Under the pieces are notes generated by a model. The model ran no database searches and had not been told where the DNA came from. It saw only the letters and a list, made by a program, of their open reading frames with translations. A stretch of 64,000 nt of DNA from Adiantum capillus-veneris (lineage: Eukaryota > Streptophyta > Polypodiopsida > Polypodiales > Pteridaceae): positions 90,242,342-90,306,341 of the forward strand of contig CM043953.1 in assembly GCA_014529385.2 (NCBI GenBank), in the 5' to 3' direction. Both the position numbers and the translations under genes were made by a program. Position 1 is the first letter of the stretch, and every line of letters begins with the position of its first letter. Positions 10,971-21,344 of this stretch are shown here, piece after piece.

Positions 10971-11555
10971 TCAGCCTTCACAAACATGTTTGACAGGTGC
11001 TTCAAGAGGCGGCAAAGAAGCAACCATATCAGATGTCCAAAACGTGTTTTGCATCTTAGAATTCACAGTTGCATTTGCAAAAATTTTCCCACACTTGTCG
11101 TACAAAGTGAGCTTATACAACCCACGACATAAAATGCCAGATGCAACAATTTCATCACCAAAACTGAGATCATGTACTGTACATATGTTATCCACAAATT
11201 TGACTACAAGACCAAGTCTACCAAGTGTAGATACAGACAAAAGATACTTCTTCATCCCGGGTACATACAATGCATCAACAATTGTGAAAGAATTCCCATT
11301 TGCAGCAGTAAGCACAATCTTTCCAACTCCCTGAGCCGGCTAAGAGACATTGTTGGCACAAGTGTCTGAATTCCCATGAGGGACAAACTCAAGAGAGGTA
11401 AACAAATCGCGATGTGAGGTAATGTGCTTTATAGCACCACTGTCAAAAATACCACACATGTGAATCTGTAGCAACTGACATGCATGCATCATGGATTGAA
11501 GGATCATAAGTGCACTCTGCACTAAAAGCCCATTCTGCATCAAAATCAGCATCAT
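10971..11555 (-). pseudogene. Copia protease and pre-integrase region (element G)
   Basis: The protease starts at MCGIFDSGAIKHIT (about 11470), where DSGA holds the catalytic aspartate. It is followed by LFTSLEFVPHGNS and, in the next frame (11315-10971), IVDALYVPGMKKYLLSV, CTVHDLS and GLYKLTLYDK. Compared with element H, the ~25 residues carrying the LWHARFGHL histidine motif are missing between KMQNTF and SDMVASLPP. HVCEG, the start of the zinc-binding CxxC, follows. Confidence 0.85.
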
Positions 11556-11736
11556 TGTCTCCTTTCACAGGAGACTCAACAATAGCTGCATTTGTAGTGG
11601 AACTAGCCTCTTTCTTCTTAGCTTCTTTGGCCTTCAACTTAAAACATTGCTTGATCAAGTGATCGTTAGCTTTACAATAATGGCAACGTATCTTCTTTTT
11701 GCCCTTTTCACCATAATTCCGAGATAGAAGTACCAT
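11443..11736 (-). pseudogene. Copia gag zinc knuckle (element G)
   Basis: RCHYCKANDHLIKQC is a clean CX2CX4HX4C zinc knuckle, followed by a lysine-rich linker and then the protease. It would bind element RNA in the gag polyprotein. The upstream gag frame (12052-11708) is shifted relative to this one. Confidence 0.9.
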
Positions 11737-12806
11737 GAGAAGTGGCTACATTGTTGTTACCACCTTTTCTTTGAGCATCAATAAAGGCTTGTTCAACTGC
11801 ACATTGTCTAGTTCTGTTTTTTCTGGAAAGTGACTCTTGTAGCAGCAATGTGCGTAATGCATCAAACTTGACGACTTCTGGATTTCGTTGGGTCATAAGT
11901 CTCCAAGTACTAGCAAAAGTCTGGTAAGAATTTGGCAAAGCATCAAGAACAGTCTGCACAAGGGAACTATCAGAAATGACTTCGCCTGCAGAAATAAGTT
12001 GCTCATTGATATCCTTGGCACCAGCAAGGGAAAGTGAGGGCATCAGCACCAACGTTTCTCTTCGGCGAGGAAGAGGTGCAGCTGGTTGAGAATTACACTT
12101 ACTTGGGGGTTGTTTTCACTGGACCCTCCTTCTCCATGAGAGAGGCAGCAACCTCTAGACTTACACAAGGATATGCAGCTCTAGCACGCTTGGAGCAGAT
12201 GTGTTCACTAGTACAGTTCCAAGAGCCCCGTACTAAGCTGTGGTTGTTTGATACGCTGGTGACATCCACCCTATTGTATGCAGTTCAGATTTGGGGACCG
12301 AGTCTTGATCACTGCAAGCGGTCTGGAGAAACCTCTGACGGGTGGAGAGGGATGGAGAAACCTCTTGTCACTATGTTATCATCTTCCTCATGCATAATCT
12401 TCGAATCCAGCTCTTTACGTAGCAATGCAATTTTTGCCTCATTGCGACTTTCATAAAGACCAGCCAAAATATCCCAAGCGTGTTTTGCAGATTTCATTGA
12501 ATGAATGTGAGGAGTAATAGTGCGCTTCACAGACAACGCAATCAATGCATGAGCGTGCGCATCTTTTACATCCCAACGAGCTTACACAGCTCTGGCATCA
12601 ACAATCCTGCCACTAAAACCTGCAACATCCTCAACATCACCTACATCCTCAGAACCAGGACGTATATCAATGCCCTGCATAATATTCCAGACACCCTTTG
12701 ACACAGTGACATGTTGCATCATATAAGCCCACATAGGGTAATTGTTCCCATCCAATCTATCCTCAGCAGCAAACATCTTGAACACATTTGTGTTGCTGTC
12801 AGCCAT
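11708..12806 (-). pseudogene. Copia gag (element G), interrupted by a LINE fragment
   Basis: The start is MADSNTNVFKMFAAEDRLDG at 12806, followed by YPMWAYMMQHV, a UBN2-type gag start. The middle (12545-12376) has HAWDILAGLYESRNEAKI and LRKELDSKIMHEEDD. The LINE fragment then intervenes. Gag resumes at about 12036 with AKDINEQLISAGEVI, SSLVQTVLDALPNSY and FASTWRLMTQ. Frameshifts separate the pieces. Matching segments occur in element H at 61970-62784. Confidence 0.88.
12037..12378 (+). pseudogene. LINE reverse transcriptase fragment inside copia gag
   Basis: The plus-strand frame contains ENYTYLGVVFTGPSF, SRLTQGYAALARLEQM, then TLVTSTLLYAVQIWGP. This is the region just after the RT catalytic core in plant LINEs (YLGv... 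then LYg.eiW). It replaces about ten bases of copia gag relative to element H. There is no poly-A tail and no clear target duplication. It could be a short insertion or repair filler. Orientation is opposite to the copia element. Confidence 0.75.
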
Positions 12807-12964
12807 GGCAAATGCTGCACTTGTTATGAAAACTGCTTGAAAAGAGGAGAAATGAAGCGGGAACAACACATGCTATATAGCACGAACAGCTGTCTCTCAC
12901 CTCTCACTACATCCCACCACTTCTTGATGAAGCTTTGAGACTGTGAGGGTCTCGTTTTGCGATA
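12807..12964 (-). other. 5' leader of copia element G
   Basis: The untranslated leader aligns with the H leader at about 61880-61960 around 'gtgctatatagca'. It ends abruptly at about 12964, where A/B-family LTR sequence begins. The primer site and 5' LTR are missing. Confidence 0.6.
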
Positions 12965-13631
12965 TAGCAGGGAGTAGCAGGCAAAATCAATCACAGAAGA
13001 AAGGGAGATTTTACAGGTGGCTGAAATTTCAGCAGCCTAGCGTTTTTGGATTTGCAGAACCTCCCAACGTTTTGCAGATTCATCGCGACAAGACACTCAT
13101 AAGCACTACTGTTTTCAGTTTTCAGCAATCAGATTCCGTAGGACCCCAAACCTCGCAGATCTCACCTTCCCGCAGCAGATCCTCGCCGCACGGTCAGATC
13201 CCGCGAAGTTTGCAGATTCAGCCCGGAAAACGCAGATTTCAGCATCTGCGTTTTCAACGCGTCGTCGTCGCATCGACATAAGAGTCAGAATTCAGCAAAT
13301 AAAGATTTGCGGATTTCAGCCCGTCTGTCGACATCGTCGGCAAGTCCAAGCATTGTAGAGATTTGTGCAATCATAAGTAGACCGCTCTCACCATAGAGAG
13401 TGGGGCCCTTGGAGGAGGGTTTGACAACTTCCTAGTGTCGTATTCTCTTCTCTCTCTCTCTCAATCTCATGCACCTTCATTCACAGTGTTCATTCACTTT
13501 ATTTGTGATCACTTGCACTCTCTCATTAAAGAACGGAAGGCTCTCCCTTCCCTAAGTAAAAGGAACCTTGAGCACAGTTCAGAGCACTCATCTTGAGCAA
13601 AATTCAACATTCACTTCCGCTGCACCTTACA
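12965..13631 (+). repeat. A/B-family LTR remnant, likely 3' LTR of element X
   Basis: About 667 bp of LTR in plus orientation end in CTGCACCTTACA at 13631. The start (about 500 bp of U3 and the TATA box) is missing. It shows the family degenerate 'agcgtttttg' repeats and 'gtcgtcgtcg' patch. It has the same orientation as the gag of X at 74-1228, so the simplest reading is the 3' LTR of X, left after a deletion that also removed the pol of X and the 5' end of G. Confidence 0.7.
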
Positions 13632-14199
13632 CTACCACACAGTGGGAAAGAGAAACCAAACGCTATGTTCAGGGCCTTTGCCCCTCTAGCTACTAGAAAT
13701 AGTACATGTACTTTGAAGCAAGCCACCTCAAGGTCTCGAGAAGAGTCACCGAGTAATCGTGAAGTCGTAGTTGAATAAGTCCCAACTGCGATGGATGTCA
13801 AAACTGGTCAGCCCACAAGGGATTGCCGCAAGAGGCGACGCCTGTACCAACAGAGGTGGAGCGAGGGACTAGCGGGAGGGATGGGAGAGCCGGAAGGGAC
13901 GGGTGGAGGAGGTGGTGGTGGTAGCGGAGGGGTGGGGGTGGTAGGCGGAGGGGGAGGAGGGGCTATCGGTGGTGAAGCTGAGGTGGAAGGGGTATCCGCC
14001 ATCTCAACGTGCTCTAGAGGGTCGAAACGCTTCCATGTGGGAAACCATTGCTGCTGGCCTGGTGCAGGTTGACCACCAAGGACGCCAAACTGGCGTGGCA
14101 GTCCTTGGCGATGTCGACCACGAACCTCTGCTAGCCCTTCTCTGCCTGTGCATCTGTCTCAGAAGAGGTTGTGTCTCTGCATGCTGAGCCTGGCCAGCC

Positions 14200-14529
14200 T
14201 CAGTATTTTTGGGTCCGTGTCGCGGGTCGGGGCCTCCTCCATGGACAAGCCTTCGCAAGATGGCCCATCTGTCTGCAAATGAAGCATTGATTCGGGGGCC
14301 CCGAATACTCCACGTTCTGACGGAGCCAACCACCACTCACCCGAGGTAGTAGATTGACCTTCGGGAGGCGTGATTGTCTCAAACCAGAACATGTACCGAA
14401 GGTATGCCTACTGCCCTGGCAGCAACAGAACCTATCTTGGAAAGTAGCGGGAGGTACTCTCTCCTTAAGCCAGGGAAACAGACCGACGTTGGCAGTCAAC
14501 CTCGTCGACAAGAGCATCGTAGCCCCCAT
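14200..14529 (-). pseudogene. Gag zinc-knuckle fragment of element I
   Basis: The frame ends with VEYSGPPNQCFICRQMGHLA and KACPW, an intact CX2CX4HX4C knuckle (CFICRQMGHLAKAC), followed by a basic tail. Upstream pieces in neighbouring frames (14705-14496, 14943-14602) may be earlier gag. A LINE ORF1 can also carry such a knuckle, but the adjacent primer site and LTR favour an LTR element. Confidence 0.65.
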
Positions 14530-14793
14530 CGAAAATGAGCTTTGGCTACTCGGATGGCTAGGGGGCTCATCGCAATGACCTTGGATGCCATCTGGGAAGT
14601 CTCAAACTCTATTTGATAGAAAGTGAAGGATGTGGGTCGGATGGCGGATAAAGGCACTGCTACTATTTTGGAGAAGAAGGGAGAGCAGCACGGGGGAGCC
14701 CTCAAAATCCAAGAAGCGCCATCTTGTCCTGTCTATTTTGGGAAAGATTGGTGTGCTTGTTAGAAGAGCAGATGCTTGAAGCTCAGATACCAG

Positions 14794-15248
14794 TGTAATG
14801 GGAGAGCACAATGTGCCAGTTGCAAAGAACAGATGGGAATAGACTTTAAGCACTGGCTCCAAAATTATGGCGTCCCTTTCAGCATTTCTTTTGTATTGCT
14901 TCACAAAGATACAACTGCGGGGGCTCGAGCTCTGCTTCCACAAGAGGATTGCCGGAGTGAGTCCCCAAGTTACATATTTGAAGTTGGCTCAAAAGCATTT
15001 GGAATGAAAAGCTCTTGCGCCTAGAAGGTCTCTGGTCTCAAAAGCTAGCACCAGCTGGAACTTCCATGTTTTGGGCTGCCATTTGTACACTGCCACGTCA
15101 GCATGCAGTTCTATGCATCGTGGGCGCCCGTACAACTGTCCATGCCAGCAATTTTTTTAGGTTTGTACTTTCAGCCAGTTGTCCATAAATTGGGGGCCTT
15201 TTGTGGCCCTAAACCCCTTGGGGTTGACACGTCACCAAACTTGTGACA
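14794..15248 (-). repeat. 5' LTR of element I
   Basis: On the minus strand it runs from TGTCACAAGTTTGGTGACG to CCCATTACA, followed by the primer site. The first ten bases resemble LTR E (TGTCACAAAG). It contains the shared GAAATRCYGAAAGGG motif at 14855-14892. The right flank is TCCGC. Confidence 0.7.
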
Positions 15249-16758
15249 TCCGCCAAGCTCTAGAAGCTTGTGTTAACCATACAAACTAGAGCTCTTCCGC
15301 CTATGCATTATACTGTGTGGACATGCCATCAATAGCTATAGGTTATAGCAAAAGTCGGAGATCAACTGTGCCTCCTCCGAGAACTAGTCGAGCCATCTTG
15401 CTTGAAAACTCGGCTCACAATGTCAGAACCCAACATACATGTGTCTTGTGACCTAGTATCACAAAGATGTACAACCTTTGACTCATATGCCACACCATTC
15501 TCCAAAGGCTGAACAGAAACTTTGGACTCTGCCAAGGAAGTGAGAGCCACTGCCTAAGCTTGGTGCTGAGAAATTTGACGAGAGTGCTATCATTCTGGGA
15601 GTCATAAGTCCCTAATGAAGATGAAGGTAGGTGAACCAAGTGTATAAAGGCCAGAACAGGTGCAACAATAGTCGCCTCGTTAGACTCCGAATCCGAATCC
15701 AACTTTTTGTGAACTTCCTCCGATTATTTCCCCACTCTCCACACTTCTGACATATTATCTCCTCTTTGGATCTTTCACCCAGCCACGACAATTCACCACT
15801 GCTTTTTCATAAGCTTTCACATGCAATTTTATCACAGTTTTGGACATAAGTATGTGGATGCTTGCTTGAGTGATTGCCTGTTGGCATTAGAGAAGAGCAT
15901 GCAAGTCATAGTGTCTTTTTTGTTCATTTTGGGTCTGCCCCCACGCTCATAGGGTAATGTGTGCTCTCTGTGTTAAGTGGAACTACACCATGATTTCGTG
16001 ACTTGAGCCGCAGTCGTGTGGCTTTTACAGTTGCCTTGTTCGGATCTGATGTGTGGGGACAGATGCCGACCCTGTTTTCATGCTGACATCCTTGGGTTAC
16101 AGATGTGGCACTTTGAACATGCTCCCCGCTAGTTCAATTTGCACTCACGAGAGCATGGCCACCACTCCTACTGCCTATACATACCCATCTTAGCCAGTGG
16201 GATGCTTGAGCCAGCTTTAGGGTACCCAAAGCCTTATATTGTGTGGTGCCAAACCGCTTAGAGAAGCATCATTAGAAGTGGACAGTTGCCACATTGAGCC
16301 GAAGTGTAAACTGCACGGGTGGGTTTGGGGGGGGGGTTTGCAGGAGCTGTTGGCAGAGGGAGGTTAGGTTGTGTGCAAACCTCGGATTTAGCTTCAACGA
16401 CAGAACAGCAGGGAGTTCAGAGAGGAGGGTTACTAGCCTTGTCAGAGCTGGAGTCCTGACTTTTCTGCTAAAATGTCTCTTTTTCTTCAATCGAAAGAGG
16501 ATTTCCCTGATTGGGTACTTCATTGACACATGATGAATCAGATTGTGTGTGTTGTCCATGTTGCACTTAGCCATGGTTGAATCGCTTTTGGTGGTGCACG
16601 ATATGCTCAAGAGTTGCTAGTCAAAATGTCTGAATAGTGACAACTCATTGTTGGAAAATTTAGCCTTCAAAAGTATTTTTTCCATTTGCCAGATGGGTAG
16701 GATTATCTTTGGCTCTATGAGGCAAGCTTCTAATTCTGTGCCTTGATATATATTGCAG
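15249..16758 (+). other. Region without a recognised gene, upstream of the DUF4206 exons
   Basis: I find no exon that continues the DUF4206 gene 5'-wards. A minus-strand frame pair at 15362-15702 contains VHLCDTRSQDTCMLGSDIVS, faintly like a retroelement aspartic protease (D-T-x-S-Q), but I cannot support that. 15720-16740 shows no coding signal. The stretch ending at 16758 (ttgatatatattgcag) is a good splice acceptor, so at least its right end is intron. Confidence 0.5.
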
Positions 16759-18106
16759 CCATTGCTTTGTCTCACTACTGCAAATCCCTACCTATATCAA
16801 CGCGTCCTTTATCTATCGAATGTTAAAGAAACTAGAGCAAAATTGAGCAGCGTACTTTCATGTATGCGCTGCCCTTTTCATTCTAAAATCCTGAATATTA
16901 TGGGGTCCCGGAGATATCTTCTAGAGAGCAATGATTTTTTTGCCCTTCGTGATCTTGAAGACCTCTCAAAAGGTGCATTTGCAGGTATTTGTCAGTCTCC
17001 TTCTTTTGTAGATTGACTAGTTGTGAAAAGAGGAAGGCTTATAAGTTTTGTTGTGTACATTACATCAGTCCTTCCCGGGTTGCTGACCGCGGTGCTGAAG
17101 ACATCGATGCTACATGTGACAAAGCAATGCTCAGTTTGCCAAGACTCTGGAGAATGGTGCGGTGCGGGCATTCTATGTGAAGATCCTTTTCAACCCATTT
17201 TCCCATTCAATGAGGTGATGACAAAACATGCTTTTATAATTTGAAAGGATGTTATCTTTTTCTTGTGAAAATTACCAAAATATTTTCCCATTCAATGAGG
17301 TGATGACAAAACATGCTTTATAGTTCGAAAGGATGTTATTTTTTCTTGTGAAAATTCCCAAAATACCCCTCAAATTTCTTGCACCAAAATTTCGAAAGTA
17401 TTTTTGCATTCAATGGGGTATGACAACATGTTTGTGAAAATTACCAAAATACCCCTGAAATTTGTGGAAATTCCCAAATACCCCTCCAATGACCCAAAAT
17501 AACCTTGCACCAATTTTTGGAGGAATTGCTCCAACCTCCACATAGTTGATTATTTTTTAAGAATATTACAAGAGTCTTAGACAAAAATATTCACAAATGA
17601 GCTCACAAATTGTGGTGTTTGTGTCTACAAATACTTTCATGATGAGAGCGCACAATACCATCTAGATATCCTAGTTCTATCATCTGCTATCTAGGGAGAA
17701 CCAAGAACCACTTTCTTGTGAATTGCAAAAAATAAAGTTTTAAGTGATAATTGTGAAGTTGACAAGGGGTATCTTGGGAATTTTGGAAAAATGTAAGGGC
17801 ATATAGGGTTTTTTGGGCAAAATTTGCTAAATATGAGGGATGTTTAGGAATGTTAACAAATTTCAGGGGCATTTGGTAATTTTTCCTCTTTTTTTTTTTC
17901 TAGTAAAACTCGGAATGATTGCTAGGCTCTTGATGATGAGTGGTTAACAAGTTTTTCTCACATTTGTACAGGAGGTCAATGTTGTGAAATGTAAGGTATG
18001 CAATGCCCCCTTTCACCAAGATTGTTTCACAAAATGCTCCTCTTGCCCTTCTTGCCCCAAGAATTGGGTGGGAACAAATCCCTTGACAACCTCAAACAAA
18101 AGTTAG
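16759..18106 (+). CDS. DUF4206 / Rubicon-homology (DEF8-like) protein, last three exons
   Basis: Three exons splice in frame: 16759-16984, 17069-17214 and 17972-18106 (TAG stop). Acceptors are TTGCAG, CATCAG and TACAG; donors are CAG/GTATTT and GAG/GTGATG. The product is the last 168 residues of a longer protein. The first exon carries PLLCLTTANPYLYQ and SRRYLLESNDFFALRDLEDL, a hallmark of the plant family. Exons 2-3 carry the zinc-binding pattern QCSVCQDSGEWC, KCKVCNAPFHQDC and CSSCPSCP. In animals this domain (Rubicon, PLEKHM1, DEF8) binds Rab7 and acts in endosome and autophagy traffic; the plant role is not settled. 5' exons are not found and may lie left of the window. Confidence 0.9.
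17197..17456 (+). repeat. 85-bp tandem duplication across an exon-intron junction
   Basis: 17197-17281 is repeated at 17282-17364, starting 'attttcccattcaatgag'. A third, shorter and more diverged copy is at about 17400-17456. Unit 1 spans the last 18 bases of DUF4206 exon 2 plus its donor. Unit 2 repeats exon end and donor (CAATGAG/GTGATG) exactly, so a second donor is available. Using it would add 85 nt and shift the frame. Confidence 0.85.
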
Positions 18107-18457
18107 AACAAACCATCAAGCAACAATCATATATGTTGATATGGACAAGGCTTGTGAAGGGAGTTCTTGTAAATAAGCTTACCATTAAAGTCGTATGATA
18201 CTTACTTGGTTGCCGTAAAGAGAAGAAGTCCCGTGAAGGAGTCCTTGTATATGCTAAAGCTGTATCATATGTATCCGAACACTTGATTGAAACATTGTGG
18301 TGTTTCGATTTCTCACAGAGAAGAGATAGCAGTATTATTACAAGGACGTCTGTTTATTTCTGGCCAACGTAGTTGTCATGGGGTCCCTTGTATTGGATGA
18401 TGAGTATAACCTACTTACAATTAAAACAATTTTATGGAAGGCATTACATGTGAAGCC

Positions 18458-18574
18458 CCCCCCCCTTTTTTTTTTGGGAGGTTGAAGTGAAACTTGAAAG
18501 ATGCTGCTGGGTATCGAACGTGGGCCTTTCTGCAATTGCACATCCACTTAAGCACTAGGTTTCCACCCCGTCAG
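18458..18574 (-). mobile_element. tRNA-derived SINE
   Basis: On the minus strand a box A-like TAGTGCTTAAGTGG is followed about 35 nt later by box B-like CACGTTCGATACCC, then a short tRNA-unrelated part and an A/G tail (A11 G9). It is flanked by CATGTGAAGCC (18447-18457) and CATGTAAAGCC (18575-18585), an 11-bp duplication with one change. It lies about 350 bp past the stop of the DUF4206 gene, possibly in its 3' UTR. It is not a tRNA gene: no acceptor stem closes. Confidence 0.75.
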
Positions 18575-18585
18575 CATGTAAAGCC

Positions 18586-20060
18586 TTTTTTAGATAGTTG
18601 GGCTCTTTGTGAAGTGTACAGCCTCAATGTAACTGCAATTTGAAAGTTATATTGTCTTAATTGGATTTGGTGCCTCCTATCATTGATTCTAGTTTTTTAC
18701 TCTCTGATAACAATACAAGGTATTCAAACTGTGTGAGTTTAATTTTTTCCCTTTTTGAAACTCATAATTTGACCAGAATGAATTTAAGATTGTCAAAGCT
18801 GCAAGATTATTATTCTTGTATCCGAGAGCTTGCTAATTCTGTAACACTTGCAAGCATTTTACTCCATTTCTTGAGGAGTCTACCATGCTCCAACTTGGAA
18901 TCCACACCCTTGGAAGTCTCTCTCTCACCCACAGGATTTTTACTTGGTAAGCATAATGTTTTTTTTTCTTTCTTTCTCAAACATGGAGCCGGCCACCTTA
19001 GCGAGCCTTTCAATCAAGATGGAAATATGTGTCATTGCTTTTGATAAAATGCTTTTGTGAGGGGTCAAGTGCTCATAAATTGGAGGCAAGGCATTAGTTG
19101 TGGTCACACATAGTAAAGTCCCATTAATAACATTAAAGAAACACCACTAGGGGCACTCAACTTGAGGGCCAACACTCTAGGGGGATTGCGCTCCTCCCAT
19201 ATCCTCTACAAAATGCACATGTGATCTCAATATTATTCATCTTTTAATCGCAATTTTACCTAATTCAATGGGTCATCCTCCGGTTGGTGATTACGGACGA
19301 CTTCTATGATCTTTTTCTTTAAAGAAATTTTCCTTTGTTAGTTGGCACTACTACAAATGAGTTTCAAAACATAAGGTACAATGGGATATTTTACTAGCAT
19401 GTTGATTCGTTAATCTTGTCTCTAAAGATTGGTATGCCGCAATCATGTAGAGGTGGATCTTATGCTTTACTACTGACTATGTGGAGGCAAGTGTAGTCGC
19501 AATTTTTTTAAAGAAAAATCTTGTGGTAATATAAATATTTTTGGGATGAAGTTAGACATCATGTAAAAGCTTACTCCTTGCTTTGTGAAGATCAATAACT
19601 CTGTAGAGAAAGTGGGATCATGGGGAAAAAAAAAAGAATAGTTTTGTGATCATCAAGACTTTAGTGCTTTTATTATGAGCTTAAGAGAGCGAGAGAGAGA
19701 GAGAGGGAGAGAGAGGACCTAGAGACGTTCTTTTAATAGCCTATGTAGGTAAGTGGGTGCATGTACCCTCTTTCCATGCAAACACTCCCACTTTTCCCAT
19801 TTTTCTTCTGAGAAATTTGTGTGCTTGTGGGATATTTCCCCTCCTTATCCTCTACTTCGGATCTATTTCCCCCCCCTCACACACTCTGCTAATTAAAATC
19901 AACACTTTTGAGGTCATTTCTTAGCCATTTGATCTCGTAAAAATCTTGTCCAAGGTCACTAGAGAATTTCATAAAGTTTTTTTTAACGTTTTGAGAGAGC
20001 AACGTGCAATGTCTAAAAGTTTGCATTGCCATTCTCATTCAAGTCAACAAAGTAGGAACC

Positions 20061-20094
<34 letters not shown>

Positions 20095-21174
20095 CATGTT
20101 TCTAGCCTGAAACTTTGGTTTTAAGCAGTCTCATGCTTAAAACCAAATTATAATATGTTGCAAGTCAACAAAGTAGGAAAGTGTACATCTATCTTTCTCT
20201 AATAATGAGAGTGATCCTGAATTTGTGGTTTCATTCATTTTGCATCTTCAAAAGAATAATTTACACAAATACCTTAGCATTACACAATAGGCTATCCTCA
20301 TGCTTAAGGATCCTTTCATGTTAGAGAATAACCTCAAGTTCATCAAATTTAGGTAGCTTTTTATGGAGGTAGTAGGAATATCAATCAAATGAGCTTCTTA
20401 TGGAGGTAGTAGGAATACCATTCAAATGACATAATAAAGATACAAGGTCCAAACCATTATGGATATGTCATTTAGTAAGAAACTTGAGCTTATGAGAAAT
20501 TTCACTAATTTTCTTGAAATTTGATATTGATTTGATAACATTACATGGAATTTCTATGAATATGCCGATGAGCAAGAAACGGAAGCTTATAAGCCGTTTC
20601 ATAAATCTTTCTCCAAACTTTAGACAATTAGCAATATCTTTGTCTTAACCTACTTAAGTCCTTTAATAATCAATTTTCTCACCATGCTACTTCTTGCCCA
20701 TCGTTTGTTGAGCATTTGGAAACTTTAGCAACACCTAAGCATTCATTTTTTTATATCAACTGCCCATGTATACTTGTAAGAAATTTCCTTTTATTATTTG
20801 TGCAAAATATGTATGGCTTCTTGACTTTTTGGAAAGTAACTTTGAAGATCATATACATTCATACAGAGCAAAGTTCTCTTCAAATATCCTCAAAATGGTA
20901 AAAACCTTACCTCCTCCTTCCATAATCTCAAATGGAAACTTTTTAAATAAATGTGCAATATTGTTGTAGTCTTAATATGCTTAGTGGAAGCATCGCTCAA
21001 GTAAATCATGTCAATCTACCTCAGTGATGTAATTCTTGAGTAGATCTCTATTAGTGTACTTGATAATTGTACTTTAGTTGATGAACGACAAAGAAGAAAC
21101 TCAAATGGGTACCTAAACTTTCCAATAATACTTTTCCATAAGTAAGTTGTTATATGACAATTTCGGTAAGAGAG
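18586..21174. other. Intergenic, no gene seen
   Basis: AT-rich sequence between the two convergent genes. It holds two GA tracts (19685-19716 and 20063-20092) but no ORF with a recognisable motif and no consistent splice structure. 'gcttcttatggaggtagtaggaata' is repeated in near-tandem at about 20350-20420. Confidence 0.5.
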
Positions 21175-21184
21175 ATTACATTTC

Positions 21185-21333
21185 ATTTTGTCCAAAGGAG
21201 CTAGCTTGGTTGGTTGAGCAATTGTCCTTTGTGACCCAGGTCATGGGTTCAAGTGTGGCCAAGCGACCCTAGTAACACTCACAATCCTTTGTATTATTAC
21301 AAGCCGGAATGTTCTTGTTGCTACAAAAAGATA
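21185..21333 (+). mobile_element. tRNA-derived SINE, second family
   Basis: Box A-like TAGCTTGGTTGG at 21202-21213 is followed by box B-like GGGTTCAAGTGT at about 21245. A tRNA-unrelated tail ends near 21333. Approximate flanking repeats are ATTACATTTC (21175-21184) and ATTACATTTTC (about 21334-21344). The sequence is distinct from the 18458-18574 SINE. Confidence 0.6.
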
Positions 21334-21344
21334 ATTACATTTTC

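Larger units (their letters stand above)
1229..12964 (-). mobile_element. Ty1/copia retrotransposon G, degenerate, 5'-truncated
   Basis: Read on the minus strand the order is leader, gag, zinc knuckle, protease, integrase, reverse transcriptase, RNase H, 3' LTR. This is the copia order (integrase before RT). The 5' LTR is missing: the leader is joined at about 12964/12965 to an LTR fragment of another family. The interior is interrupted by element A (1852-8639) within RNase H and by a LINE fragment (about 12037-12378) within gag. Removing these leaves roughly 4.6 kb. Many stops and frameshifts are present. Element H at 61405-64000 is a close relative that shows what is missing here. Confidence 0.9.
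13632..15248 (-). mobile_element. Truncated LTR retrotransposon I (gag, primer site, 5' LTR)
   Basis: A 455-bp LTR at 14794-15248 is followed on the minus strand by a primer site (TGGTATCTGAGC, about 14781-14792) and a degenerate gag with a zinc knuckle. The interior is cut at 13632 by the end of element X. A proline-rich patch at 13850-13990 lies at the distal end of what remains. No pol domain is visible, so gypsy versus copia cannot be decided. Confidence 0.65.

Noticed and set aside
13791-14072. Plus-strand glycine-rich frame
   Set aside because: It is the complement of a proline-rich patch in the degenerate interior of element I; low complexity and no other support.
15362-15702. Retroviral-type protease in the VHLCDTRSQDTCMLGSD frame
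   Set aside because: A single weak D-T-x-S-Q resemblance with no neighbouring pol motif; insufficient.
21202-21257. tRNA gene
   Set aside because: Box A and B are present but no cloverleaf with a closing acceptor stem or anticodon arm can be drawn; flanking repeats point to a SINE.
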